Source: Astropecten irregularis (lineage: Eukaryota > Echinodermata > Asteroidea > Paxillosida > Astropectinidae). Taken from it: a DNA stretch of 64,000 nucleotides. The stretch is taken from NCBI GenBank assembly GCA_963971285.1, contig OZ020258.1, forward strand, positions 12,482,614 through 12,546,613, given 5' to 3'. This document shows positions 1 through 11,900 of the stretch, piece after piece (the first letter of the stretch is position 1; every line of letters starts with the position of its first letter). Under the pieces are notes generated by a model. It worked only from the letters and a program-made list of their open reading frames with translations. It was not told the DNA's origin and did no database searches. The position numbers and the translations under genes were made by a program.

Positions 1-427
1 ATAAGTTCTCAATGGTTTATGCACCATGATGACCCTCCATGACCATAATAACACCACTGCCATCACAAATTACTTGTTGGTCGTAATAACATACCTGTAA
101 ATGTAACTGTAAACTCGATCAGTTTCCCCTCAGTTGTTCAGCTGGTCCGTCAATCTTGTCACGTTGAGTAGGCCTACAGCTAAAGTTTTGTTTACACTCC
201 AATCAAGACTATAGAGGGCGGTAGTCATACCGGACAGAGGGAGGAGGCTGGGGCGGAGTCGAAAGCATCAACAGATGGGGGAGGGGCAAGCCCTTGGGAA
301 CGGGTATCAACATTTAAATAGACAAGTCCGGCTATAAAATTATTGTACCATCCTCAAGAAATATCATTTTTGTTGCATATTCTTTTCCATGTTTCCTTTG
401 CAAAATCAAAACCTTCTTTCGTTAGTT

Positions 428-799
428 TAAAGGTAGTAGGCCTATCATACTTTGGTAGCATACCGAAACAGAAATCTTCACAGATTATACCTATAACTTA
501 TAGGGTATAAAGATGGTGATGGTAGAAACATACCTTTAAAATGTTTCTGCCTGAAATGTTGTATTTATCCAGAAAAAGACTAAAACCAGTGACTAAAATC
601 ATTTTTTATCTTTTAAAGATCAAAAATAAAAGACAAAAGACAAAAGAAATTCTTTGGCCGTTTTTCACTGTTTTCTCAAAAAGTGGGCTCCGTATGGGAC
701 TAAAATTTTCATAGAAAATTGAGACTGTATCTTCCTTGATACTTATGCCCATGAATCTGAATTAATTTGACAAAAACCAAAGTATGATATTACCTTCAA
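428..799. mobile_element. MITE family A copy, near full length
   Basis: The element starts with TTAAAGGTAGT..TATCATACTTTGGT and ends with its inverted form, ACCAAAGTATGATATTACCTT. The interior carries family landmarks: ACAGAAATCTTCACAGAT, GGTAGAAACATACC, TTTATCCAGAAA and TTTTTCACTGTTTTCTCAAAAAGTGGGC. The same order recurs at about ten other sites in the window. It has no coding capacity, so it is a non-autonomous DNA element. The flanks are TTAA or TA, and the exact duplication cannot be fixed. Confidence 0.8.
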
Positions 800-904
800 C
801 AGCAATTTAAAATTTAGATTATTTCCTGATTATTGACGGCAGGTGAAATTTTTCGTCAAGAAATGACAATTTATATTGATAATACGCATTTGTATGGAAA
901 CTTA

Positions 905-1262
905 ATTAGGAAAAACGCCAGTGGCACAAAACATATCCAAACAGAAATGTTCACAGATTTACGTTTAACTTTCAGGATATGAAGATAGTACCGGTAGAAA
1001 CATACCGTTAAAATATGTCTGGCTGAAATGCCGTATTTATCCAGAAATTAGTCAAACAACGACTGAAAAATGTTTTGATCTCGGGGTGAGATCAAAACTC
1101 CTATTTGAAAATACAGTGAGCGTTTTTCACTGTTTTCTACATTTTCCGATGATTAAGAGCTGAAAATTTTACAGGTTTCTTTTTATTCCACGACAAATCA
1201 AATTATGAACAGTCTGCAGCTGTTCTGTCACCTTTACCAATTCTGTATTATGCCTTTAACTG
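905..1262. mobile_element. MITE family B copy
   Basis: This is a relative of family A. It shares the GAAATGTTCACAGATTTACG, GGTAGAAACATACCGTTAAAATAT and TTTATCCAGAAATTAGT blocks. It differs in the outer part (TTTTGATCTCGGGGTGAGATCAAAAC hairpin block, split here by spacing) and ends in CACCTTTACCAATTCTGTATTATGCCTTTAA, read as its degenerate inverted terminus. Full-length copies elsewhere start at AAAGGTACAG. Confidence 0.7.
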
Positions 1263-1731
1263 GGAAAAGCGAGCGATTATTGGAACCTAAAATAATCATA
1301 ACAATAATAAATAACAACAAATAAATAAAATAACCACCAAAGTATTCTTGAAACCAAACAATTTTTTCAGTTGGCCGGGCGTGCGCAAGCCCAGAAGTTT
1401 TTATGACTATTTTATTAAGGTAGCATTCACAATGTGCCCCATTTCTGCTTCAAATCACTGCATACAATTATTATTGTTTACGGGACAAAACCTCCACCAT
1501 CTGCGATAAAAATAAAAATGTTTGTAAGAAACTCTTAGTTATTACATTGCTTTCCATCTCGGACCAATCAATGAATAATATGAAACTAACTAAAACTTAT
1601 GCGATACAGAAATATTAGATAGCAATATTACTAGAAATACTTTTTGTTGGCACAGTCAGCATCGACTAGTATTCGGAATGATATACTTCCAGAAAGTATT
1701 GGAATGAACAGTAAAAACCAGGGGCCAATTT

Positions 1732-1960
1732 CATAAAACTGTTAAGCACAAAAATTTGCTAAGCATGACATTTCTGTCTTAATAAAAACAGGGTTAACAA
1801 CCAAATTTCCACTTGTTGTGTATCACTTGTGATTGTTCTTTGGCTGTTGTTTGCTGACCATGAATATCAAATGGATTTTTCAATGGTGGTTTGTTTTATT
1901 GGGCGAGACATTTTTGTGCTAAGCAACTTTTTGTGCTAAGCAGTTTTATAAAATTGGCCA
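1732..1960. mobile_element. MITE with GGGCCAATTTCATAAA termini
   Basis: The left end reads GGGCCAATTTCATAAAACTG and the right end is its inverted copy (TTTTATAAAATTGGCC). Both are followed inward by GCTTAGCACAAAAATTTGC-type sequence. The element is about 230 bp with no open frame. Related ends occur at 20331-21062, 33990 and 61577-61869. Confidence 0.75.
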
Positions 1961-2931
1961 CAGGTCATCATTAATTCCAAACATGAACTTCAAAGTCAAA
2001 TTGATTATGATGAAAAATACATGGAAATGAAAACGGAATAGATCTTGCTTGTATGTTAAACCTTACAATGAACAATATCATTAGCAATTATTTTAATTAA
2101 TTTTTTAATAATATTTATCCATAGTCAGCTTTCAAGAAAAAACAACTAATAGTCACCATCCACCCTAGAGACGAACTGTTTGGAACGTCGAGAGTTAAAC
2201 CATTGGTTCTTCTCAGAACCACACACTTTAACAGAAAAGATTACATGGTGTCACTGCAAACCTATACCATATTTATTTTAAGAAAATATATATCGCTGAA
2301 ATTATTTAAAAAAATGTTATCCTTCTTATTATTTTAGTTTTTAAGCAAACTCAACTTCACATTCAAGCCTAGTCTCTGTACAAACATGCATTACCAGTGT
2401 CACTGGCCACCATTTTGGCCCCAATCTTGCCGCACATCAGACTGTATGTGAACACAAGATACAAAACCTACAAATTAAACTGAAATTATGAAATACAATG
2501 ACCAGACACATACAGTTGCGGCCTTACGCACAAACTCGCAAAATATTAACGCCAATTTTAAGTCGTCACGAATCCAATGTCATATTTATGTATGAAAAGG
2601 AACGAAATAAATGTCAAGTCTCTATCGTGGCTATGTGTAGGAAACTTCTTTAAAAGGTAACTTGTTTTTCTAACACGTCTTTGTTTTTTGTTGGTCTCTC
2701 TCTCCTTATTTTGTATAGTGTTTTGATCTTTTTGTAATGGCGCTTTATACAATACCGATTGTTATATTATTCAAACGACGGTGGTTATTCCACACTTAAG
2801 GAACAAAAATATAGAAACTCTTTTGTCCTAAACAATTGTTGTTCCCAAATCTATATAAAGAGTATAATTTTATACAGATAAACAACAAAGTAAAACAGTT
2901 GAACACTTTTACAACATTCTTCCAACTTAAA

Positions 2932-3293
2932 GGGATGGTACAGAATAATTGGTAAGACAATACACTTCAAGATCACATGATTCACATAAAACTTACACAG
3001 TATAATGTTGATGATAGGAGAAAACATCCCATGAAATGTTTTTGTCTGAAATGCCATATTCGTTGAGAAATAAATGAAACTATTTTCCGATTGGAATAAA
3101 TCGCTTCGAAGGGTTTTAATCATTCGTTGAAATGTGTAAACGGGTTTTCACTATTTTCTCGTGACTCAGATGGCTGATTGACCTCAAACTTCTACAGGTT
3201 TGTCAGTTAAGGTATATGATGGATTACATAATGCGCTTTTTCACTGTCAGCAACGGCTTTGTCGCAAAAACCAGTTCTGTACCATTCCTTTAA
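2932..3293. mobile_element. MITE family B copy
   Basis: The copy begins AAGGGATGGTACAGAAT and ends with the inverted form TTCTGTACCATTCCTTTA. The internal landmarks GAAATGTTTTTGTCTGAAATGCC and TTTTCACTATTTTCTCGTGACTCAGATG are shared with the other B copies. The ends are more diverged from consensus than at 52.4 kb, which suggests an older insertion. Confidence 0.75.
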
Positions 3294-3948
3294 CTGCATA
3301 ATAATGTAATGGCAGAATACAATAATAACTAATAACACACTACTTTAAAGTCTTAATGTACTTTTATATACAAGTCCAAGCAACATCCAAAAATAACTGC
3401 AAAACCGAAACAAAGTTAAGCTATTAATTTTCCACACTGAAAAGAGCTGGGAAAAATCAACTTCCAACAACGTTGAAAAAGTAAGGATTCTTTTTCATTA
3501 AGGATTAAGCAATCAGAAAATCTTCGGAACGATTGTAGATAACAATAAACATACTTGTCGCTATCCCAAAACACACCACATTTGAGACGAAGTGTAACAT
3601 TAATAAAAACAAGATGTGATTTTACTAGCCTACGGAAATTGTGATAAAACACTTGAGGTTTAAAAATCAAACGAAAATTAAAAACTACCAATGTGTCGTA
3701 TACAACAATTCGGGCCTTATACCTACGAATTTGATCAACCGCTAAGTTTAAGTTCCTAATCTACACTGTTTAGTATCACAAGGCTTTATATGATGATTTT
3801 AATGATAAAAACTTAAAAAAGAAGAAGAAAATCATTCAAAGGAATGTTTTGCTATGGAAAATGTAACTATACACAAAAGCTAAGTTAGGTAACTCAGACC
3901 ATTATTTTCTAGAAATGATAAACATGATAACTATACTACAAATAGGTT

Positions 3949-4215
3949 TTAAGGAGACATTATGTTATGCGTATGAAAGTGAACATTTGGCCGAGATACA
4001 TCGGAATTACGGAGACATTATTTTAGATGTTTCCCTACGGTATCAGCTACCTTTTAAGACATTATTTGTTCATATTTTAATAGAAGACGGAAAGAAAATA
4101 GAAGATAGAGAATGCCCTCAATATGAACATATGTCAATTTCAAGTTCATTGGTTGTTAAGAAATGGGTAAATTTGGTAAGTTTTTGCATGACCCTATATG
4201 GGAATGTCTCCTTAA
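3949..4215. mobile_element. Small TIR element (TTAAGGAGACATT ends)
   Basis: A 13-bp terminal inverted repeat, TTAAGGAGACATT, is at 3949-3961 and its inverse AATGTCTCCTTAA at 4203-4215. The terminal TTAA on each side could be the target duplication of a piggyBac-like insertion. The plus-strand 107-codon open frame across it is incidental: it spans both termini and has no recognisable domain. Confidence 0.6.
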
Positions 4216-5745
4216 GTACCAATCCTCGGTTATTATAATGATACAACACAGTAAAGTAAGCAAGTGTAAAAAATGATGCTTAAATGGAAAAATTACAAAC
4301 GACAGTCAACCACAATCAACCATCACGGTAGACTATTAAAAACCAAAACCGGCAGTATAGCCTACTTATTATGATGAATTTGACTCTAAACCATCTTAGT
4401 ATCATACACCTCTCATCTAAAACACTTCCGCTAAACGTATCTGTTCTGTGATTCTAATAAATCATAAAAATGTACATACAAGTTAGTGAAAATAATGTGG
4501 ATAATACACTTTCGTGCAAGATTATCTGCCAACAATATTTTAGCCTGAACAAAATATTGATATTAAACGGCCATGTATGCGCCAGCAAGAAGGTGTAAAA
4601 CGATTCCGACTAGCCGACCTCAAAATGAATTTTCTGAAATCAACGAAATCACCTAAAATCAGTTAAATAGCGTTTCAGTGTATATACAGTTCACTTTTCT
4701 ATATTCTCTCATAATATTATTAGGCCTATACCTTCATGTTTTTTTCTTAGTGTTTCACCGTGAACTTTTCTAATAATATATACAAGCAATTGTGCAACAC
4801 GCATCGTCGGTAATAATGCAAACTTAGGGATAAGCATACTTTAAATGCAAATACTTCATAATATGAAAGTCATCGTTCTACTACTTGAAGTCCTAAAAAC
4901 GTTATAAATCTCTACGCACGAAAATCAGTTACCTCAATTTTATTATACAAACACAAGATGACAAAATCATTCCTTTACAAAATCGTCAAATTAAAAAAAT
5001 CACTTGTTCCATAACTTTGAAGACAAAAAAGAATGGAAACAGAAACTGAAGGCATTTTCTTAGATTTCCAGCTTAGCTTTTTTTTTCGATCCGAACAATT
5101 AGTAATAAACAATACCTGCTCCTGCAACTTTGCAGTAATCAAGATGTTGCCCATACATTGTAATTATTTTCTACACATGGGCTTTTATTCACTAGTATAA
5201 AATCTGCTTAGACCTTATGGATTTATACACAATAAAGCTTACTCTATAAAACTTAAGCGTGAACAATAATACTTCTTATATAGACACTGGTAATTAGAAT
5301 CTGCTAACAATGGGCAAATATTGTTCGTTGTTTGTTTAGTATTAGGTCCTATCTATTTTTTGATTTCCCTTTTTTCCTTTCTTTTTTTTTGTACAAGAAT
5401 CTCTTTCCTTACAAGGACATTTGCCTGAGGTAATCCCAAAGGCTTATTATATAGTATATAGTACATAGCCTATATACGTCATTCAGAAACTACAAAAATT
5501 ACACGTGTTTACCAGTACACAAACAAATATGACTTTGTAACTTAAATCTTAATTCAGTACAGTAGCTAAACAGAGTTTCCCCAAAATAAACGGCTGCAGA
5601 CATCGATGCGTCATGTTAATCAAATAAGTTGATTATGTATACAATTTTGTGGCTGAAAATGATCATCCACTGAACGTACGTCTCTACTCACATTGTGAAA
5701 TAAAACACTATATACAGGAAATAAGTCGCTATTGATCATCAAACA

Positions 5746-5751
5746 TTTATT
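5746..5751 (-). promoter_or_regulatory. Candidate SACS polyadenylation signal AATAAA
   Basis: On the minus strand AATAAA occurs about 165 bases after the sacsin stop codon. It is the first canonical hexamer downstream of the stop that I noticed. Position and motif fit cleavage-polyadenylation, but no transcript evidence is available and a downstream GU-rich element is not obvious. Confidence 0.45.
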
Positions 5752-5916
5752 TAGAAATGTTCTTCAAAACTGACAACATGCTACAAGTCTGTTGGCAGTT
5801 TGCTTCCATGGGGGAAACTTCAGCATAATATCGTCAATGTGCTGATTTACCATGATGGGCTTCAGCCTTAAGGAGGACAAATACTATATACAGCGAACTG
5901 CAGACGTTTATGTAGT

Positions 5917-8900
5917 CTACAAATCCTTGACTCCAATGATGTCTTGAACAAGGCCCAGCAGTTCCCTGCAGGCTCTGAAAGCTTCGTCTACCCTGAAACC
6001 TTGATATATCTGTGCGCTTGTCTGAGCGCACGTATTAGGATAGCGTGGTTTGTCAAAGACACACTGAAGACACTCCAAATCAGAGGCTATCTCGACGAGC
6101 TTATTGGTCTGCACATGTCGATGCTTGCAGACCGAACCCGCCAGAGATCCAAGGTCATTGGTGTGAACACAGGGACGCCCAGTGAGGTGGAACTGAGCGG
6201 ATTTGAGAGCTACCTCTGCGGCTTGGTGGATCTGGAAGGCTATCCACTCAACTGGAGGCATGGCAAGCTGGCTTGTTTGCTCCGCAGTCTTCAAGTGTGC
6301 CTTAGCTTGCCGGAACCATAAGCGGGCATTACGTGGGTCTGGAGTCTCTTTGCTGAAGGAGAAGGGCACATTGCTGTGCTTGGATCTACCTCGTCTATCC
6401 CTCCGGCCTCTGCTTTGTTGTTGATAACGCCTGGCTTCTGCTCTGTCCCTATTGACTTCCTCCTCCCACTTGTCGTAATGCCGGCTGTACTGATTTGACC
6501 CGGCCTGTCTGTTTATCTCCTGCTGGAGGAATTTAAATGCCTCGTTGGTACGTTTCTGTTGGTCAGGGTTCTTATCAGGATGCCACTTGCGGTAGAGCCG
6601 ACGGATGACCCGTTTCTGTTCTTCCTTTGGCAGTGCAAACACTTCACGTACCTCCTTCTTGATCTGCTCTATGTCTCTCTGTGGATCGTCGGGAAGGCTG
6701 TTGTCGAAAGATGCCATCTCTTGTTTCTCTTTAGGCCTCAGGAACTTGAACAAAGTTGTTACGCTAACAACGATGTGCTGCGACTCCCCGATGTCAATTT
6801 TGAACCTCCTTGATAGGTCGCCGACCTCTTTGTCTTTATCAATTTGTTCAACAATCACCGCATAGATAACTTCAGTTGTCTCATCATTCGCTGCCGTGTC
6901 TGATGATGTCACTGCAGTGGTCTCTGCCGACGGACTGTTGCCTGCCTGAGCCGACCTGCACTCCTCCACACTTCGTTTGTACCCAACGGTCTCTCCGTCG
7001 TCGAAAAGGTTGTACGGATCGTCGTCAAGAAGATGACGAATGTCACTGGGTACAATGCTGCCAGGTCGATGCATCTGTGTGGTATAACTCTCTTCATCGT
7101 AGTGTGGAATGTTGGACTCAGAAAGATAATCATCCATGTCTTCAGGACTTTCACAATCTAGTGCCCCCGCAAGAAAACTCACGTGTTTATCGTCCAGTAA
7201 TACGTCAAGGAGATCATTGCAACACTTTGCGATTTGACAGTAAGTCGGATTCATGTGCTTCTCCAGAGGCCAGGTGTGCTTTAGAAGTATCGTCTTGGAA
7301 TCTTTATTAAAGAATGCTCGTCTCTGGCGCTCTTTTTCGGCGACCTTGTTGCCTTGTACGTCATAAAAGGCAATCTTTAATTCATCTTTACATGACACTT
7401 TGCCATACGTTTGAAGCGATCGAATTCGTTGGACTTCATCATCGTCAACTTTGTCTCCTTTCTTCTGGTATTGAACAAGCCTAAGCAACGAGCTTGTCAT
7501 ATTTTCAGAGTTGATCATCAGCTTGATGTGTGCCAGGAACCGGCAATCTTCCTGGCCTTTGCAGACTTTGTTTGTGGTGTCAATAGGTCGCTCGTGCAAT
7601 TCATCATCCAAATATTTTGGTCGAAGTCGTTCGGGAAGGTACCCGAACAGTTCCTTCTCATTTTTAGATTGAAACTCGCACTCCTTCAAGGGGAGTACAA
7701 ATTCCCTGCCCCGAGTCAGTTTTAACTGCTCGATTTGGTATGACTCTGCATAGTAGAGCTGTGGTGCCTTCCTCAAGATATACTCTGAACTGGGTAAGTA
7801 GAGTTCAGGAACTGAAATCTGGCATTTATCTTTCGTTCTGCTTATCAACTTAAAGATAGCACGTACGGCACATTTAACAGCTCCGAGTTCCTTTGGGATT
7901 TCGCTTAAAGGCCGGTCATCGCACTCCTTCTTTATGGATGACAACACCCCAGCAAGCTGGTCCAAGGTGCAATGCTCCTGAGCTCCAAGCAGCTGCAAGA
8001 CGGCACGATAACTACCCAACTCTAGTGGTATTTCATACAAGTAAGGCCGTAACTTCCTCTTATCCCATTCATCCATTCGCATCACTACCTGATCTGCTCG
8101 AATAAAGACAGTCCCACCTTCTACTGGGCAGACTGGGGTCTTTCCCAAGGCTAACTTGATTTCTGTCTTACACTTGTGGTGATTGTCTTTCAAGTATTGA
8201 AAGATATTGTTCATGATGCTTGTAGCCGTCTTTCTCACTTTCTTAGGCAGTGTGTCCTTCTTGTCCAGCACATTCACTTTCTTCAGTCTGTCACACACTG
8301 CAATAGTGTGCGCCAAGACTTTCTCTGTGATTCCCTGTACGGTCGTTACCATCCCAAGACAGCTTTCCAATTGATCTCTTTTACGCTTTTCATTTTCTGA
8401 GATTGATGGCATGGCCCACCGTGGGATTATCGTGGACACAGTCCAGACAAGCTCAACATGCTGCCACGACACTGATCCATGATATGCAGTGAATGGAACT
8501 CCAAGTGGATTGGCGCTGTCTGGCGTAGAATACGCAGGGTGGACATCTAGGAACTCTTTCTGAACTCTGACAGAGGGAATAAACTTGACATGTGCTATTC
8601 TTCGGAAGAAATCCCGATCATGTAGGTCCTGATTGAAGTCTAGTTCCTTCTTCAGAAGCTTTGAAATCTCACACAGGGATGTGAGGTCGGTCCCTGTGGA
8701 CATTACCTTGGCTCTGGTTTCTACTTCTCTAGCAAATTTGATGAAGTCCTCCTGGGTTACCTTCGTGTGAAGACCGATCGTGCCCAGGAAAACTCTCAAA
8801 TCTCTCATTGAATCAGGAAGCAATTTGCAAGATTTGTCCATTGCCTTGAAAAGTGGAACCACTGGGTCATAAAAGTAGTTTGCCTGGTGGAGTGTTTGTG

Positions 8901-11900
8901 AGCTGTCTGGAATGAACGGAGTACAGGAAAGGCGACGAATCAAGGCTTCCTGTTGCAGACGGTGTTCCTCGGATAGACCGCATGACGAAAGCCCCCCAAG
9001 CACTTTGTCCCTGATATTAATGATGTGCTGCATCCTAGCCTTCTGACTCAGACGATGGAAACTTGGAAGGATGTAGTTCAGGTAAACGGCAGCATGTGTA
9101 ATTGGTGATATCCCAAGCTCCTGGTAGATCAGTTTCAGCAGAGGGCGTGCTTCAAGAATAACACAGTTCTCCTCCCTATTCCAAATTCCGTCTTCAACCA
9201 TCAAAATTCCAAAGCCTTCTAATGTGTGATAGTGTCCAGGCAGATGAATTGCAGTCATTTTGTCAGAACCACTCAACTTGAAAATTGGAAGCTTCTTGAT
9301 AGTGTCCATGTCTTGCTTCGTAAGCGTCTTGGGATCGCATCCCTCTTGGAAGTAATGAAGCAGTGTGTTACATTCCATGGGAGACAGTTGATCAGTTACC
9401 AGGTTCGTTTCAGACATGGACTGGATTACTCTGATTACATCCCCATGTGACGTTGGCAGGGCTATGTGTTTACTCAACACTCGAGTAAGATCCTCAGGAG
9501 GCTGCATCTGTGTCACTGTATGGTCACACATTTTCTTCCATGCTATCGCCGGCAGGCCTAGTTTAGACAGTGCCTTTGCTACTTCAGACTTAAACCCCTG
9601 TTCACCAAAAGCTTGAAGGAACAAAACAGTTTTAGACAGACAAGGAGGCACTAGTCTTCCGGATGTAGTTGGGAAAATTGGCCAATCCTTGATCGCTTCC
9701 AGGGATACATTATGTTCCTCACCCGAGGTCTCACTGCAGATGAACTTCCACAAATGCTTCAGCCATTCTTCTGATGGGTGACGTTTTGTTTTGGGTTTCC
9801 ACTCCACATGATCATTGCACAAATGCCACTCTTTAGGTAGATGATCTCCCAAGTGTTTACCAAGCTCACAAATGGTAAACCTCTTGAACACCCCACTGTC
9901 GTACGCTTCGTCAGATATTTTGTTGGCTTCGATCCAACCTGTGATAAGGCTGACGAGATGCTTATGCACAAACAACCCACTCAAGCCGGGAAGCACCATC
10001 CAATGCGACGTCAAGTACAGAGGATCTTTGTGAGGGAACCGACTCAGTTTGCCATCATTTGCAAGTCTTACTGGTAGCCCAATCAGCTGTGTAGACTTCG
10101 TGACACCACCAAGGCAATACTTGACCAGCACCAGAAATGTATCAAAATCTACGAAGGCGGTCTCCTTCAAGGGAGCTGGTAAACAATGAGAGATTACAGG
10201 CTCAGATGACAGATACTTCACAACATCTTCAGGTGATACAAACTTGGCATCAATGCTGCAAGCTTGAAATGCTGTACATAGTTTGGGAGAACTTGCCAGC
10301 AACTTGAAGCCGACTTTCAACAGAAATGATCGCAGTGTAATTGATGTAGTTCTTGGTGATGTATCTGTTTTTGCTGCTCCTCCAATCTCTTGGGATTCCT
10401 TTTCCAAATCCAAGGCATCAAAGAATGCAAGGCTGGGCTGGTGCCAGGTGACAGTCAATGACGTAGGTTGAACAGCAGGTAGAACCTGGAGTTTATGTTT
10501 GTCAATGTAGCGAAGCGTGGCCTTTGCTAACAGGCGCCATTCACTCCCCACTGCGTCCAGATCTTTTGGGAAGAGTTGGTCAAATATTCTGAGATGATCT
10601 TCAAAGGACTTGCCAACTTTATTTTCCCCTACGATTAGCCTGCCGGCTTGCTTGATTAATTGTGCATATGCTGGTGCAATCACACGTTCTACCAAGAGCC
10701 GGTTCCAACTATGGATAAGCCCATCGTCTACACTCTGATCTGCCCTTCCATAAGCATCACCCTTTTGGAGATTCTTTCTTGCAGCATCCAACTCAAATGT
10801 ACCATTGACGTGCACTGGGAGTTTTGTGAATATTGGTAATGGCAGACAGCAATATGCTTTGCAGTGCTGCTCCTCGATTCCTTTGTCATCGATGAGGGCT
10901 GCTACCCCTCCACGAGGCAAAGGTTTCTTCAGACACGCAGCGCTTGACACGCTTTGGCCACCCAGGTCTTCAAACCCCAACATCTGTGAAATGAGCCACG
11001 ACTTCTCAGCTCCAGTTGAGTCTTCCGTCATCATGCTGTGCACACATGACATGCTTGGAATTTCCTCACACTTATTGGAACTGAACAACTTTAGGTGCTC
11101 TGCAAGCCTTACACGCTCCTCCTGGTCTTCATCTGATAACTTGGCGCTGATTTTGAATTTCTCCTTGAGTTTACCCTGCGTGCCCATCGTTGAGATGGTG
11201 ATCTTCTTGACGTTATTCAGAAAGAGAAGAGCGTCCTTGGAAACCTCAACGAAATCATCAAGCAAACGTTCCATTTGTGATGAATAGAAAACCTCTTTCG
11301 ATATATCAGATGGTGTCGCTCGAAGTGGGAAGCGGAACATTGTTCCCTCTCTACCACGGAAGTCGTCTATGTCCTCAAGAAAACCACTCAACATATCTGG
11401 GTATAACCTTCTGAATTCCTCACCAGCTACAAACCGTCTGCCGGGGGATGTCTGCTTTATATTTGGTATATACTTCAGGAGAGGATCAAACACGCAGAGG
11501 GTGTCCCTATTGCTGAGGAAACTCGGGCAATCAGTCAGATGGTAGACAGAATTGAAGCCAATGCCAAACTTTCCAGTTGTAGTGATATCATCTCTTTTGC
11601 CACCAACCCCCACTTTCTGGATCCCTTTGATATCTTCCTCTGTGAATGGAACGTCATTATAAACACACAGTGCAGGACGTTTCTGCAAAGGAACCCAGGA
11701 GTCTGCTATGACCTTTTTTGTCCCGTGTGAGCGGGTATCGTAAACAAAGTGTATTTCCTTTGCTCCGGCATCATCAGCATTTTGAAGGAGCTCTTTGAAC
11801 ACATCTGAAACGTTTGGATAGGATCTTAGAATGCCACTCAGGCGGTCTGTTAACTTTTCTTGTTGCCCAAAGTCCATTTCAAAGCCACTTGAAGAGGAAC

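Larger units (their letters stand above)
1..5745. other. Intergenic region downstream of SACS, no gene seen
   Basis: This AT-rich stretch lies beyond the 3' end of the sacsin gene. No open frame here resembles a known protein and none shows convincing splice-linked coding structure. What can be recognised is repeats: MITE-like elements near 428-799, 905-1262, 1732-1960, 2932-3293 and 3949-4215, listed separately. The remainder, including roughly 4.2-5.7 kb, is low-complexity AT-rich sequence in which I see nothing specific. Confidence 0.7.

Noticed and set aside
3915-4238. 107-codon plus-strand open frame
   Set aside because: It spans the two termini of a small inverted-repeat element and shows no domain.
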